Positions 16,813 to 25,353 of a stretch of 43,256 nt of DNA are shown piece by piece. Below the pieces are notes generated by a model that worked only from the letters and a program-made list of their open reading frames with translations, was not told the origin of the DNA and did not search any database. The translations under genes and the position numbers were made by a program. This DNA is from Pseudomonas nabeulensis (lineage in GTDB: Bacteria; Pseudomonadota; Gammaproteobacteria; Pseudomonadales; Pseudomonadaceae). How positions within the stretch are numbered: the stretch's first letter is position 1; each line of letters begins with the position of its first letter. Location of the stretch: assembly GCF_004682045.1 (NCBI RefSeq), contig NZ_QUZT01000060.1:1-43256 (forward strand), given 5' to 3'.

Positions 16813-17832
16813 ATGCTGGTGATGCGCCCCGCGCAAATGGCTGATCTGGGCGAGGTACAGCGTCTGGCTGCGGACAGCCCGATTGGTGTTACTTCCTTGC
16901 CGGATGATGTGGAACGCCTGAGCGACAAGATCGCCGCCAGCGAAGCGTCCTTCGCGGCCGAGGTGAGTTTCAACGGTGAAGAGAGCTATTTCTTTGTGCT
17001 CGAAGATACCGACACCGGCAAGCTCGCCGGCTGCTCGGCCATCGTCGCTTCCGCCGGTTATTCCGAACCCTTCTACAGTTTTCGCAACGAGACCTTCGTG
17101 CACGCCTCCCGCGAGCTGAAGATCCACAACAAGATCCACGTGCTTTCCCAGTGCCACGACCTTACCGGCAACAGCCTGCTCACCAGTTTCTACGTGGTGC
17201 CCGAGCTGGTCGGTTCGCCGTGGTCTGAACTCAATTCCCGTGGCCGCCTGCTGTTCGTCGCCAGCCACCCCGAGCGCTTCGCCGACTCGGTGGTGACCGA
17301 GATCGTCGGCTACAGCGACGAGAACGGTGACTCGCCGTTCTGGGACGCCATCGGTCGCAACTTCTTCGACCTCAATTACGCCGCCGCCGAGCGCCTGTGC
17401 GGGCTGAAAAGCCGTACCTTCCTCGCCGAGTTGATGCCTCATTACCCGATCTACGTGCCGTTGTTGCCGGACGAAGCCCAAGAGGCCATGGGCCAGGTGC
17501 ACCCGCGTGCGCAGATCACCTTCGACATCCTGATGCGCGAAGGCTTCGAGACCGACCACTACATCGACATCTTCGACGGTGGCCCGACGCTGCACGCACG
17601 GGTCTCGGGCATTCGCTCCATCGCCCAGAGCCGCGTGGTGCCGGTGAAGATTGGCGAGATGGTCAAGGGAGCGGGCCGCCAGTACCTGGTGAGCAACGCG
17701 TCGCTGCAGGATTACCGCGCGGTGATGCTGGAGCTGGACTACGCGCCGGGCAAACCGGTGATCCTGGATCTGGCGGCAGCCGAAGCATTGGGCGTTGGCG
17801 AAGGCGCGAGTGTGCGCCTGGTAGCGGTATAA
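16813..17832 (+). CDS. aruF: Arginine/ornithine N-succinyltransferase, alpha (AruF) subunit
   Basis: A 339-residue AstA-family acyltransferase. It transfers succinyl from succinyl-CoA to the alpha-amino group of arginine or ornithine, the first AST step; in pseudomonads it works as a heteromer with AruG. The start MLVMRPAQMADL is chosen because AAGGAG precedes it at the right distance and because AruG begins in the same way (MIVRPVRNSDL). Family segments seen include LTGNSLL, SPFWDAIGRNFFDL and AELMPHYPIYVPLL. It is followed 50 bases later by its paralogue aruG. Confidence 0.93.
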   Translation: MLVMRPAQMADLGEVQRLAADSPIGVTSLPDDVERLSDKIAASEASFAAEVSFNGEESYFFVLEDTDTGKLAGCSAIVASAGYSEPFYSFRNETFVHASRELKIHNKIHVLSQCHDLTGNSLLTSFYVVPELVGSPWSELNSRGRLLFVASHPERFADSVVTEIVGYSDENGDSPFWDAIGRNFFDLNYAAAERLCGLKSRTFLAELMPHYPIYVPLLPDEAQEAMGQVHPRAQITFDILMREGFETDHYIDIFDGGPTLHARVSGIRSIAQSRVVPVKIGEMVKGAGRQYLVSNASLQDYRAVMLELDYAPGKPVILDLAAAEALGVGEGASVRLVAV

Positions 17833-17882
17833 AACAGAGTTTCGCGGGTGGCTGACCACAGCGGCCCGTTCGAGGAGATAGC

Positions 17883-18908
17883 ATGATCGTTCGTCCCGTA
17901 CGCAACAGCGATTTACCGGCCCTGATTGATCTGGCGCGCAGCACCGGCACCGGCCTCACCACCTTGCCGGCCAACGAAGAGCGCCTGACCCACCGGGTTG
18001 GCTGGGCCGAAAAAACCTTTCGCGGCGAAGCCGGCCGTGGCGATGCCGACTACCTGTTCGTGCTGGAAAACGACGAAGGCCGTGTGGTGGGCATCTCCGC
18101 TATCGCTGGCGCGGTTGGCCTGCGTGAGCCCTGGTACAACTTCCGGGTGGGCCTGACGGTCAGTGCCTCCCAGGAACTGAACATCTACCGTGAGATTCCG
18201 ACACTGTTCCTGGCCAACGACCTCACCGGCAATTCCGAGCTGTGCTCGTTGTTCCTGCACGCCGATTACCGCACGGGGCTTAACGGCCGCATGCTGGCCA
18301 AGGCGCGCATGCTGTTTATCGCTGAATTCCCGCAGTTGTTCGGCAACAAGATCATTGCCGAGATGCGCGGGGTGTCCAACGACGCCGGGCGTTCGCCGTT
18401 CTGGGAAAGCCTGGGGCGTCACTTCTTCAAGATGGAATTCAGCCAGGCCGATTACCTCACTGGCGTGGGCAACAAGGCGTTTATCGCCGAGCTGATGCCG
18501 AAGTTTCCGCTGTACAGCTGCTTCCTTTCCGAAGATGCACGCAATGTGATTGGCAAGGTCCATCCGGACACCGAACCTGCCTTGAGCATGCTCAAGAGCG
18601 AAGGGTTCAGCTACCAGGGTTATGTCGATATCTTCGACGCGGGCCCGGCGGTGGAGTGTGAAACCACCAAGATCCGTGCCGTGCGTGACAGCCAGTCGCT
18701 GGTGCTGGCCATCGGCACGCCGGGGGACGATGCCACGCCGTTCCTGATCCATAACCGCAAGCGCGAGGAGTGCCGTATCACCGCGGCTCCCGCCCGCTTG
18801 GCGGCAGGCACGCTGGTGGTCGATCCGCAGACCGCCAAGCGCCTGCAACTGGTGGTGGGTGATCAAGTGCGTGCTGTTCCGTTGTCTGCTGCTCGGGAGT
18901 CGAAATAA
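17883..18908 (+). CDS. aruG: Arginine N-succinyltransferase, beta (AruG) subunit
   Basis: A 341-residue AstA-family protein paralogous to AruF, sharing RPVRNSDL at the start, LTGNSELCSLFL, SPFWESLGRHFFKM and AELMPKFPLYSCFL. It forms the succinyltransferase complex with AruF. Such tandem paralogy reflects a duplication typical of pseudomonads; E. coli has a single AstA. GAGGAG precedes the ATG. The stop codon shares one base with the aruD start (TAATG), indicating translational coupling. Confidence 0.93.
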   Translation: MIVRPVRNSDLPALIDLARSTGTGLTTLPANEERLTHRVGWAEKTFRGEAGRGDADYLFVLENDEGRVVGISAIAGAVGLREPWYNFRVGLTVSASQELNIYREIPTLFLANDLTGNSELCSLFLHADYRTGLNGRMLAKARMLFIAEFPQLFGNKIIAEMRGVSNDAGRSPFWESLGRHFFKMEFSQADYLTGVGNKAFIAELMPKFPLYSCFLSEDARNVIGKVHPDTEPALSMLKSEGFSYQGYVDIFDAGPAVECETTKIRAVRDSQSLVLAIGTPGDDATPFLIHNRKREECRITAAPARLAAGTLVVDPQTAKRLQLVVGDQVRAVPLSAARESK

Positions 18909-20374
18909 TGAATGCGTTGTACATCGCAGGTAGCTGGCTGGAAGGTCAGGGTGAGCTGTTTGAATCGCGTAACCCGGTGACCCAGCAGGTGTTGTGGGCG
19001 GGCAATGGCGCCACTGCCGAGCAGGTCGAGTCTGCCGTGCAGGCTGCGCGTCAGGCGTTTCCGGCCTGGGCCCGCCGTTCGTTGGAAGAGCGTATCAGCG
19101 TGTTGGAAACCTTCGCCGCCACCCTGAAAAAACGTGCCGACGAGATCGCCCGCTGCATCGGCGAAGAAACCGGCAAGCCGCTGTGGGAATCGGCCACCGA
19201 AGTCACCAGCATGGCCAACAAGATCGCGATCTCGGTGCAAAGCCACCGCGAGCGTACCGGCGAGAAGAGCGGCCCCTTGGGCGACGCCACCGCCGTGTTG
19301 CGCCACAAGCCTCACGGCGTGGTGGCAGTGTTCGGCCCCTATAACTTCCCCGGCCACTTGCCCAACGGGCATATCGTCCCGGCCTTGCTGGCGGGAAACA
19401 CCGTACTGTTCAAACCGAGCGAGCTGACCCCCAAAGTTGCCGAACTGACCGTGCAATGCTGGATCGAAGCCGGGTTGCCGGCAGGGGTGTTGAACCTGCT
19501 GCAAGGTGCACGGGAAACCGGTATCGCGCTGGCGGCCAACCCAGGCATCGACGGCCTGTTTTTCACCGGATCCAGCCGCACGGGTAACCATCTGCACCAG
19601 CAATTCTCGGGGCGTCCGGACAAAATTTTGGCCCTGGAAATGGGCGGCAATAACCCGCTGGTGGTCGACGAAGTGGCCGATGTGGATGCGGCGGTCTACA
19701 CCATCATCCAGTCGGCATTTATCTCCGCTGGTCAGCGTTGCACCTGTGCCCGTCGTTTGCTTGTGCCGGAAGGTGCGTGGGGCGATGCGCTGTTGGCGCG
19801 CCTGGTGGCGGTGACGTCGACGATTGAAGTCGGTGCGTTTGACCAACAACCGGCGCCGTTCATGGGCTCGGTGATTTCCCTGGCGGCGGCCAAAGCCTTG
19901 ATGGACGCCCAGGAGTTGATGTTGGCCAACGGTGCCGTTGCGCTGTTGGAAATGACCCAGCCGCAGGATCAGGCGGCGTTGTTGACGCCCGGCATCATCG
20001 ACGTGACCGGCGTAACCGAGCGCGAAGACGAAGAGCTGTTCGGCCCGTTGTTGCAGGTCATCCGCTACGTTGATTTCGAAGCCGCGATCGCCGAGGCCAA
20101 CAACACCCAGTACGGCCTGGCTGCGGGTTTGTTGTCGGACTCCGAAGCGCGTTACCAGCAGTTCTGGCTGGAAAGCCGTGCCGGGATCGTCAACTGGAAC
20201 AAACAACTCACCGGCGCTGCGAGTACCGCGCCGTTTGGCGGGGTAGGGGCGTCGGGTAACCATCGTGCCAGTGCGTATTACGCGGCGGATTATTGTGCGT
20301 ACCCGGTGGCGTCGCTGGAAACACCGGCATTGGTCGTTCCGCCAACACTGACCCCCGGTATTACGCTGAACTAA
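18908..20374 (+). CDS. aruD: N-succinylglutamate 5-semialdehyde dehydrogenase
   Basis: A 488-residue NAD-dependent aldehyde dehydrogenase (AstD). It oxidises succinylglutamate semialdehyde to succinylglutamate, the fourth AST step. Visible are VFGPYNFPGHLPNGH (about residues 140-154), the catalytic Glu244 in LEMGGNNP and the catalytic Cys278 in GQRCTCARR. The start overlaps the end of aruG by one base. A REPIN begins two bases after the stop codon and separates it from astB. Confidence 0.94.
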   Translation: MNALYIAGSWLEGQGELFESRNPVTQQVLWAGNGATAEQVESAVQAARQAFPAWARRSLEERISVLETFAATLKKRADEIARCIGEETGKPLWESATEVTSMANKIAISVQSHRERTGEKSGPLGDATAVLRHKPHGVVAVFGPYNFPGHLPNGHIVPALLAGNTVLFKPSELTPKVAELTVQCWIEAGLPAGVLNLLQGARETGIALAANPGIDGLFFTGSSRTGNHLHQQFSGRPDKILALEMGGNNPLVVDEVADVDAAVYTIIQSAFISAGQRCTCARRLLVPEGAWGDALLARLVAVTSTIEVGAFDQQPAPFMGSVISLAAAKALMDAQELMLANGAVALLEMTQPQDQAALLTPGIIDVTGVTEREDEELFGPLLQVIRYVDFEAAIAEANNTQYGLAAGLLSDSEARYQQFWLESRAGIVNWNKQLTGAASTAPFGGVGASGNHRASAYYAADYCAYPVASLETPALVVPPTLTPGITLN

Positions 20375-20375
20375 A

Positions 20376-20465
20376 TGTGGGAGGGGGCTTGCCCCCGATG
20401 GCGGTGTTTCAGTCACCTGATTTATCAACTGACAGACTGCTATCGGGGGCAAGCCCCCTCCCACA
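20376..20465. repeat. REPIN between aruD and astB
   Basis: An inverted group I REP pair starting two bases after the aruD stop. Its 90 bases differ from the aruC/aruF REPIN by only about four substitutions and one missing G, including within the spacer. Confidence 0.95.
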
Positions 20466-20531
20466 TTTGAACAGCGGTGTACTGAAGACTTTTTGAAGCC
20501 TATAAAAACAGATGTTCGTGGAGCCTCGCCG

Positions 20532-21878
20532 ATGAAATCCTATGAAGTCAATTTTGACGGTCTAGTGGGGCCGACCCATAACTACGGCGGTTTGTCCTTC
20601 GGCAACGTCGCGTCCCAGAGCAACAGCCAGCAGCATTCCAACCCCAAGGAAGCGGCGTTGCAGGGCCTGCAAAAAATGAAGGCCCTGATGGACATGGGCT
20701 TTGTGCAAGGGGTACTGGCGCCTCAGGAACGCCCGGACGTGGCCGCCTTGCGCAGCCTCGGTTTCAGCGGCACTGATGCCCAGGTGATCCAGCGCGCAGC
20801 CAAGGACGCGATGCCACTGCTGGTCGCCAGTTGCTCCGCATCGAGCATGTGGGTGGCCAACGCCGCCACCGTCAGCCCAAGCGCCGACACGGCCGACGGC
20901 CGCGTGCATTTCACTGCCGCCAACCTCAATTGCAAATACCACCGCAGCATCGAACACCCGACCACCAGTCGTGTGCTGGGGGCGATGTTTGCCGACGCCA
21001 AGCATTTCGCTCATCACGCTGCGTTACCAGCGGTGTCGCAGTTCGGCGACGAAGGCGCGGCCAACCACACGCGTTTCTGCCGTGAGTACGGCGAAGCGGG
21101 CGTCGAGTTTTTCGTATTCGGCCGCAGTGCGTTCGACCCCCGCTACCCGGCACCGCAGAAGTACCCGGCGCGCCAGACTCTCGAAGCCTCCCAGGCCGTT
21201 GCGCGTTTGCACGGTTTGAAGGACGACGGCGTGGTCTACGCCCAGCAGAACCCGGCGGTGATCGATGCCGGTGTGTTCCATAACGACGTGATCGCAGTGG
21301 GTAACGGCGAGGTGTTGTTCTATCACGAGGACGCCTTCCTCAATACCGAACAGATGCTCGGCGAATTGCAGGGCAAGTTGGGCAAGCTGGGCGGCAACTT
21401 TCAGTCGGTGTGCGTGCCCCGCGCGCTGGTCAGCGTCGAGGACGCGGTGCGTTCCTACCTGTTCAACAGCCAACTGTTGACCCGCGCCGACGGCTCAATG
21501 CTGCTGATCGTGCCGGAAGAGTGCCGCGCCAACGAACGCGTGTGGAATTACCTGCAAGGCCTGACCGCCTCCGGTGGGCTGATCCGCGAAGTCAAAGTCT
21601 TCGACCTCAAGCAAAGCATGCAAAACGGCGGCGGCCCGGCCTGCCTGCGTTTGCGCGTGGCGTTGAACGAAACCGAACTGGCGGCGGTGAATCCAGGCGT
21701 TATCATGACCGCGCCGTTGTACGACACGCTGACCCAATGGGTTAACCAGCACTACCGCGACAGCCTGCGCGAAAGCGACCTGGCTGACCCGCAATTGCTG
21801 CTTGAGTGCCGGACGGCACTGGATGAACTGACGCAAATCCTTAAACTGGGCTCGGTTTATCCTTTCCAAATCAATTGA
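20532..21878 (+). CDS. astB: N-succinylarginine dihydrolase
   Basis: A 448-residue AstB. It hydrolyses succinylarginine to succinylornithine, two ammonia and CO2, the second AST step. It belongs to the amidinotransferase-like fold. The catalytic cysteine is expected at Cys371 in NGGGPACLRLRV, with the active-site histidine probably in QNPAVIDAGVFHNDVI. The start MKSYEVNFDGLVGPTHNYGG is the family's conserved N-terminus. GGAG lies about eight bases upstream. An in-frame start at 20493 is rejected because it lies in the leader after the REPIN. Confidence 0.94.
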   Translation: MKSYEVNFDGLVGPTHNYGGLSFGNVASQSNSQQHSNPKEAALQGLQKMKALMDMGFVQGVLAPQERPDVAALRSLGFSGTDAQVIQRAAKDAMPLLVASCSASSMWVANAATVSPSADTADGRVHFTAANLNCKYHRSIEHPTTSRVLGAMFADAKHFAHHAALPAVSQFGDEGAANHTRFCREYGEAGVEFFVFGRSAFDPRYPAPQKYPARQTLEASQAVARLHGLKDDGVVYAQQNPAVIDAGVFHNDVIAVGNGEVLFYHEDAFLNTEQMLGELQGKLGKLGGNFQSVCVPRALVSVEDAVRSYLFNSQLLTRADGSMLLIVPEECRANERVWNYLQGLTASGGLIREVKVFDLKQSMQNGGGPACLRLRVALNETELAAVNPGVIMTAPLYDTLTQWVNQHYRDSLRESDLADPQLLLECRTALDELTQILKLGSVYPFQIN

Positions 21879-21901
21879 AGCCACATGGCTGAGAGCTATA
21901 T

Positions 21902-22189
21902 ATGACCACCGACACCCTGAAACTGATCCTTGAAGACACCGACGGCACCCAGCTGGAAACTTCCTGCACCCGCGTCGCCGTGGTCTGGCAGGGCAAGGAA
22001 ATCTGGATCCAGCACGACGGCCGTGGCCAACTGCTGATCGGTGTGGACGTGGAAGAAGGCGACGCCGAGTACGCCAACCTGCTGATGCGCCCGCTGGCCA
22101 CCAACCTGATGAGCCTGCAACTGGAAATGGAACCGGCCGACGTCGGCGATGATGAAGGTCACGTCCACGGTCCGGACTGCAACCACTAA
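21902..22189 (+). CDS. Small conserved protein between astB and astE
   Basis: A 95-residue acidic protein with no signal peptide or membrane segment, starting MTTDTLKLILEDTDG. The C-terminal tail GHVHGPDCNH is rich in histidine plus one cysteine and looks capable of binding a metal. A gene of this size is present between astB and astE in other pseudomonads, as far as I recall, and is annotated hypothetical or misleadingly as topoisomerase II. It is 23 bases after astB and 11 bases before astE, so it is in the operon. Its function is unknown; a role linked to the zinc enzyme AstE is only a suggestion. Confidence 0.8.
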   Translation: MTTDTLKLILEDTDGTQLETSCTRVAVVWQGKEIWIQHDGRGQLLIGVDVEEGDAEYANLLMRPLATNLMSLQLEMEPADVGDDEGHVHGPDCNH

Positions 22190-22200
22190 GGAAGCACCCT

Positions 22201-23205
22201 ATGCTCGCCCTCGGCAAACTGCTTGAACTGACCCTCGCCGGTCGCGAACCGGCGCAAAAAATTCAACTGACTGTCGACGGCGTGCAGATGCGCTGGCTCA
22301 GCGAGGGCGCACTCGAAGTGCGCCCGCCGCAGGGCAAGGACAACGGCAGCGACCTGCTGTTGTCGTCGGGCATCCATGGCAACGAAACCGCACCGATCGA
22401 ATTGCTCGACCGCCTGTTGCATGGCATTGCCCGTGGAGAGATCAAGCCCCGCAACCGTATTCTGTTCCTGTTCGGCAACCCCGAGGCCATGCGCCGCGGC
22501 GAGCGTTACCTGGAGCTGGACGTCAACCGGCTGTTCAACGGCCGTCACGAACAAAACATCGGCCCGGAGGCCATGCGCGCCGCCGAGCTTGAGCAACTGG
22601 CCCGCAGCTTTTTTAGTCTGCCCGACCGTTTGCGCCTGCATTACGACCTGCACACCGCCATTCGCGGTTCGAAGATCGAGCAGTTTGCCCTGTACCCGTG
22701 GAAGGCCGGGCGCCAGCACTCCCGTCGTGAGTTGGAGCGTCTGCGTGCCGCCGGCATGGAAGCGGTGTTGTTGCAGAACAAGACCTCCATCACCTTCACC
22801 GCGTTTACCTACGAACAACTGGACGCCGAGGCCTTTACCCTGGAGTTGGGCAAGGCGCGTCCGTTCGGGCAGAACCAGGGCGTAGATGTGTCACGCCTGG
22901 AGACGCGCCTCAAGCAGATCATCGAAGGCACCGAGCCTGAGGCCGGTACACTCGATGGTCTTAAGCTGTTCGCTGTTGCACGGGAAGTCATCAAGCACAG
23001 TGACGCCTTCCTCCTGCATTTGCCGGCGGACGTGGAGAACTTTTCAGAGTTAAAAAAGGGCTACTTGCTGGCCGAAGATGTGGCCAAGACCCTTTGGGTG
23101 ATCGAGGAGGAGGGGGCGCGCATTATCTTCCCCAACCCGAAGGTCAAGAATGGGTTGCGAGCGGGCATCTTGATTGTGCCGACCACGGATGCGGGATTGG
23201 CGTAG
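22201..23205 (+). CDS. astE: Succinylglutamate desuccinylase
   Basis: A 334-residue zinc hydrolase. It cleaves succinylglutamate to glutamate and succinate, the last AST step. Zinc ligands are His59 and Glu62 in GIHGNE and His151 in YDLHTA; the catalytic Glu215 lies in TLELGKARPFG. The C-terminal domain includes GYLLAEDV and ends near IIFPNPKVKNGLRAG. It is the final gene of the AST group; a REPIN follows and separates it from the convergent ribH. Confidence 0.94.
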   Translation: MLALGKLLELTLAGREPAQKIQLTVDGVQMRWLSEGALEVRPPQGKDNGSDLLLSSGIHGNETAPIELLDRLLHGIARGEIKPRNRILFLFGNPEAMRRGERYLELDVNRLFNGRHEQNIGPEAMRAAELEQLARSFFSLPDRLRLHYDLHTAIRGSKIEQFALYPWKAGRQHSRRELERLRAAGMEAVLLQNKTSITFTAFTYEQLDAEAFTLELGKARPFGQNQGVDVSRLETRLKQIIEGTEPEAGTLDGLKLFAVAREVIKHSDAFLLHLPADVENFSELKKGYLLAEDVAKTLWVIEEEGARIIFPNPKVKNGLRAGILIVPTTDAGLA

Positions 23206-23229
23206 ATCTCAGCCTTAACCGGATCCAAA

Positions 23230-23318
23230 TGTGGGAGGGGGCTTGCCCCCGATAGCAGTGTGTCAGCCAGCTTATCTGTAGCTGACCCACCGCCATCGGG
23301 GGCAAGCCCCCTCCCACA
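23230..23318. repeat. REPIN between astE and ribH
   Basis: A complete group I REPIN (two inverted arms, 89 bases) in the 131-base gap between two convergent genes, where it may also act as the transcription end structure for both. Confidence 0.95.
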
Positions 23319-23336
23319 TATGTTTCGCGGTGTTAT

Positions 23337-23846
23337 TTAGACCGCTACAGCCCGTGGCTCGCTACGACGAATCGCGCGTACTTTTTGCAGGGTATCCGCG
23401 CAAGTCTTGGCCGCTTCCTGGCCCTTGTGCACGAAATGATCGAAGAAGAACGCGTGGTGCTCGCTGCCCGCATGGAAGTGATGCGGGGTCAGGGACACCG
23501 AGAACACCGGCACTTCAGTTTCCAGCTGCACCTGCATCAGGCCGCTGACCACCGATTGGGCGACGAATTCGTGACGGTAGATACCACCGTCCACCACCAG
23601 CGCGGCAGCGACGATACCGGCGTAACGGCCGGTCTTGGCCAGCAGCTTGGCGTGCAGGGGCATTTCAAAGGCGCCGCCGACTTCGAAGAAATCGATGTCC
23701 GATTCCTGGTAGCCCTGGGCGATGATTTCGGCGAGGAAGCCTTTACGGGATTGGTCGACAATATCCTTGTGCCAACAGGCCTGGATAAACGCGATACGTT
23801 CGCCGTGGTGATGTTTGGCTTTGCTGTCGATGGCGGTAGGTTGCAT
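23337..23846 (-). CDS. ribH: 6,7-dimethyl-8-ribityllumazine synthase, RibH2 type
   Basis: A 169-residue lumazine synthase, which condenses the ribityl-aminouracil intermediate with dihydroxybutanone phosphate in riboflavin synthesis. It resembles the RibH2 class known from Brucella rather than the icosahedral RibH of the main rib operon: IAFIQACWHKDIVDQSRKGF, GGAFEMPLHAKLLAKTGRY, VVDGGIYRHEFVA, VQLETEVPVFSVSLTPHHFH. The ATG at 23846 follows AGGAG with seven bases of spacing. It is transcribed alone behind an FMN riboswitch, so it is expected to be made when FMN is low. A second ribH is probably present elsewhere in the genome. Confidence 0.9.
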   Translation of the reverse strand: MQPTAIDSKAKHHHGERIAFIQACWHKDIVDQSRKGFLAEIIAQGYQESDIDFFEVGGAFEMPLHAKLLAKTGRYAGIVAAALVVDGGIYRHEFVAQSVVSGLMQVQLETEVPVFSVSLTPHHFHAGSEHHAFFFDHFVHKGQEAAKTCADTLQKVRAIRRSEPRAVAV

Positions 23847-23855
23847 GTTCTGACT

Positions 23856-23876
23856 CCTGTTTAAGAAAAAAACAGG
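23856..23876 (-). promoter_or_regulatory. Hairpin covering the ribH ribosome-binding site
   Basis: On the minus strand CCTGTTT (23876-23870) pairs with AAACAGG (23862-23856) over a seven-base loop rich in T. The 3' arm overlaps the AGGAG ribosome-binding site (23858-23854). This is the arrangement expected of a riboswitch that works by hiding the translation start. Confidence 0.6.
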
Positions 23877-23938
23877 GCGTTATGAATCGAATGGGATTTT
23901 AAGGGTGCGCAAGACAAGCGGCCCTTAGGTGCCAATCC

Positions 23939-24102
23939 CGTTCTCTCTTCATCCGGACTATGACCGTCGGCCCCGGGATCACACCGGGTCTGCTGACCTT
24001 GTCGCCGTCCTGCGTGAGCAGTTCAAGGCGCCAAGCGCTCGCGGGCTATGCACGTTGCGTGCAATTACCGCCGGTGGGGAATTACACCCCGCCCTGAGAA
24101 CG
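23939..24102 (-). ncRNA. FMN riboswitch (RFN element) of ribH
   Basis: On the minus strand the element opens with CGTTCTCAGGGCGGGGTG and closes with GAGAACG; P1 is formed by 24102-24096 and 23945-23939. Conserved internal blocks are seen: CCCCACCGGCGGTAAT, AGCCCGCGAGCG, GTCAGCAGA, and CCGACGGTCATAGTCCGGATG before the closing strand. All hallmarks of the RFN consensus are present. It lies 92 bases upstream of ribH. No T-run terminator follows, so translational control via the hairpin at 23856-23876 is likely. Confidence 0.95.
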
Positions 24103-24124
24103 TTGCCGCCAGAACCCTGGCGGC
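24103..24124 (-). other. Stem-loop just upstream of the FMN riboswitch
   Basis: The complement shows GCCGCCAG pairing with CTGGCGGC around a short loop, immediately 5' of riboswitch P1. It may be an extra leader stem near the transcription start. The remaining ~170 bases to ltaE hold the divergent promoters, which I could not resolve. Confidence 0.4.
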
Positions 24125-24295
24125 GGAGAGTTTTTAACACGGTTTTTCCAAAACTGCACGACCGTCGTATCGATAAGCTATATCGGTTTGTTTGGTTGGT
24201 ATTCGATTGAATGCGCACGGGGCTTGATATTGCGCGGCTTTGCCCGCAGTAATCACTCTGAAAAGGAACCTACCCAACCCTCAGAGGCTTGTTTC

Positions 24296-25300
24296 ATGTC
24301 TGTGATCGACCTGCGCAGCGACACCGTGACCCAACCCACCCCCGGCATGCGGGATGCCATGGCCACTGCCGCCAGCGGCGATGACGTGTATGGCGAAGAC
24401 CCCAGCGTCAACCATCTCGAAGCCGAACTGGCCAAGCGCCTGGGGTTTGTCGCCGCGTTGTTCGTGCCCACCGGCACCATGAGCAACTTGCTGGCGCTGA
24501 TGGCCCACTGTGAGCGCGGCGAGGAATACATCGTCGGCCAGCAGGCCCACACCTACAAATACGAAGGCGGTGGCGCGGCGGTGCTCGGTTCGATCCAGCC
24601 CCAGCCGCTGGAAGTGCAGGCGGATGGCTCCCTCGACCTGGACGATGTGCTGGCGGCGATCAAGCCCGATGACTTCCACTTTGCCCGCACGCGCCTGCTG
24701 GCGCTGGAAAACACCATGCAGGGCAAGGTGCTGCCGCTGGAATACCTGGCCAAGGCGCGGGCGTTTACCCGTGAGCACGGCCTGGCCCTGCACTTGGACG
24801 GCGCGCGGATTTACAACGCGGCGGTCAAGTTGGGGGTGGATGCGCGGGAAATTGCCCAGCACTTCGATTCGGTGTCGGTGTGTCTGTCTAAGGGACTGGG
24901 TGCGCCAATAGGTTCGGTGCTGTGCGGTTCCACGGCGTTGATCGCCAAGGCGCGACGCCTGCGCAAGATGGTCGGCGGCGGCATGCGCCAGGCCGGTTCC
25001 CTGGCTGCGGCGGGGCTGTATGCGCTGGATCACCAGGTGCAGCGCCTGGCCGATGACCATGCCAACGCCCAATGGCTGGGAGATGAGTTGCGCAAGGCCG
25101 GTTATGAGGTGGAGCCGGTGCAGACCAATATGGTCTACGTGCAGATTGGTGATCAGGCCCAGGCCTTGAAGGCTTTTGCCGCCGAGCGCGGGATCAAGCT
25201 GAGCGCCGCGCCACGCCTGCGCATGGTCACCCATCTGGATGTCAGCCGTGCGCAGATTGAACAGGTGCTGGCGACATTCATCGAATTTTCTCGCAAATGA
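24296..25300 (+). CDS. ltaE: Low-specificity L-threonine aldolase
   Basis: A 334-residue fold-type I PLP enzyme (beta-eliminating lyase family). It splits L-threonine or allo-threonine to glycine and acetaldehyde. The PLP lysine is Lys199 in CLSKGLGAPIGS. Other family marks are DLRSDTVTQPT at the start, DDVYGEDPSVN, and LHLDGARIYNAAV. The ATG at 24296 follows GAGG with eight bases of spacing; the longer frame from 24188 extends into the regulatory gap. It stands alone, divergent from ribH and upstream of alaS. Confidence 0.93.
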   Translation: MSVIDLRSDTVTQPTPGMRDAMATAASGDDVYGEDPSVNHLEAELAKRLGFVAALFVPTGTMSNLLALMAHCERGEEYIVGQQAHTYKYEGGGAAVLGSIQPQPLEVQADGSLDLDDVLAAIKPDDFHFARTRLLALENTMQGKVLPLEYLAKARAFTREHGLALHLDGARIYNAAVKLGVDAREIAQHFDSVSVCLSKGLGAPIGSVLCGSTALIAKARRLRKMVGGGMRQAGSLAAAGLYALDHQVQRLADDHANAQWLGDELRKAGYEVEPVQTNMVYVQIGDQAQALKAFAAERGIKLSAAPRLRMVTHLDVSRAQIEQVLATFIEFSRK

Positions 25301-25353
25301 GCGTGCAGACCGTCTAATTGAACCGCTCTATCGCATAAACACGCTGTACCCCC

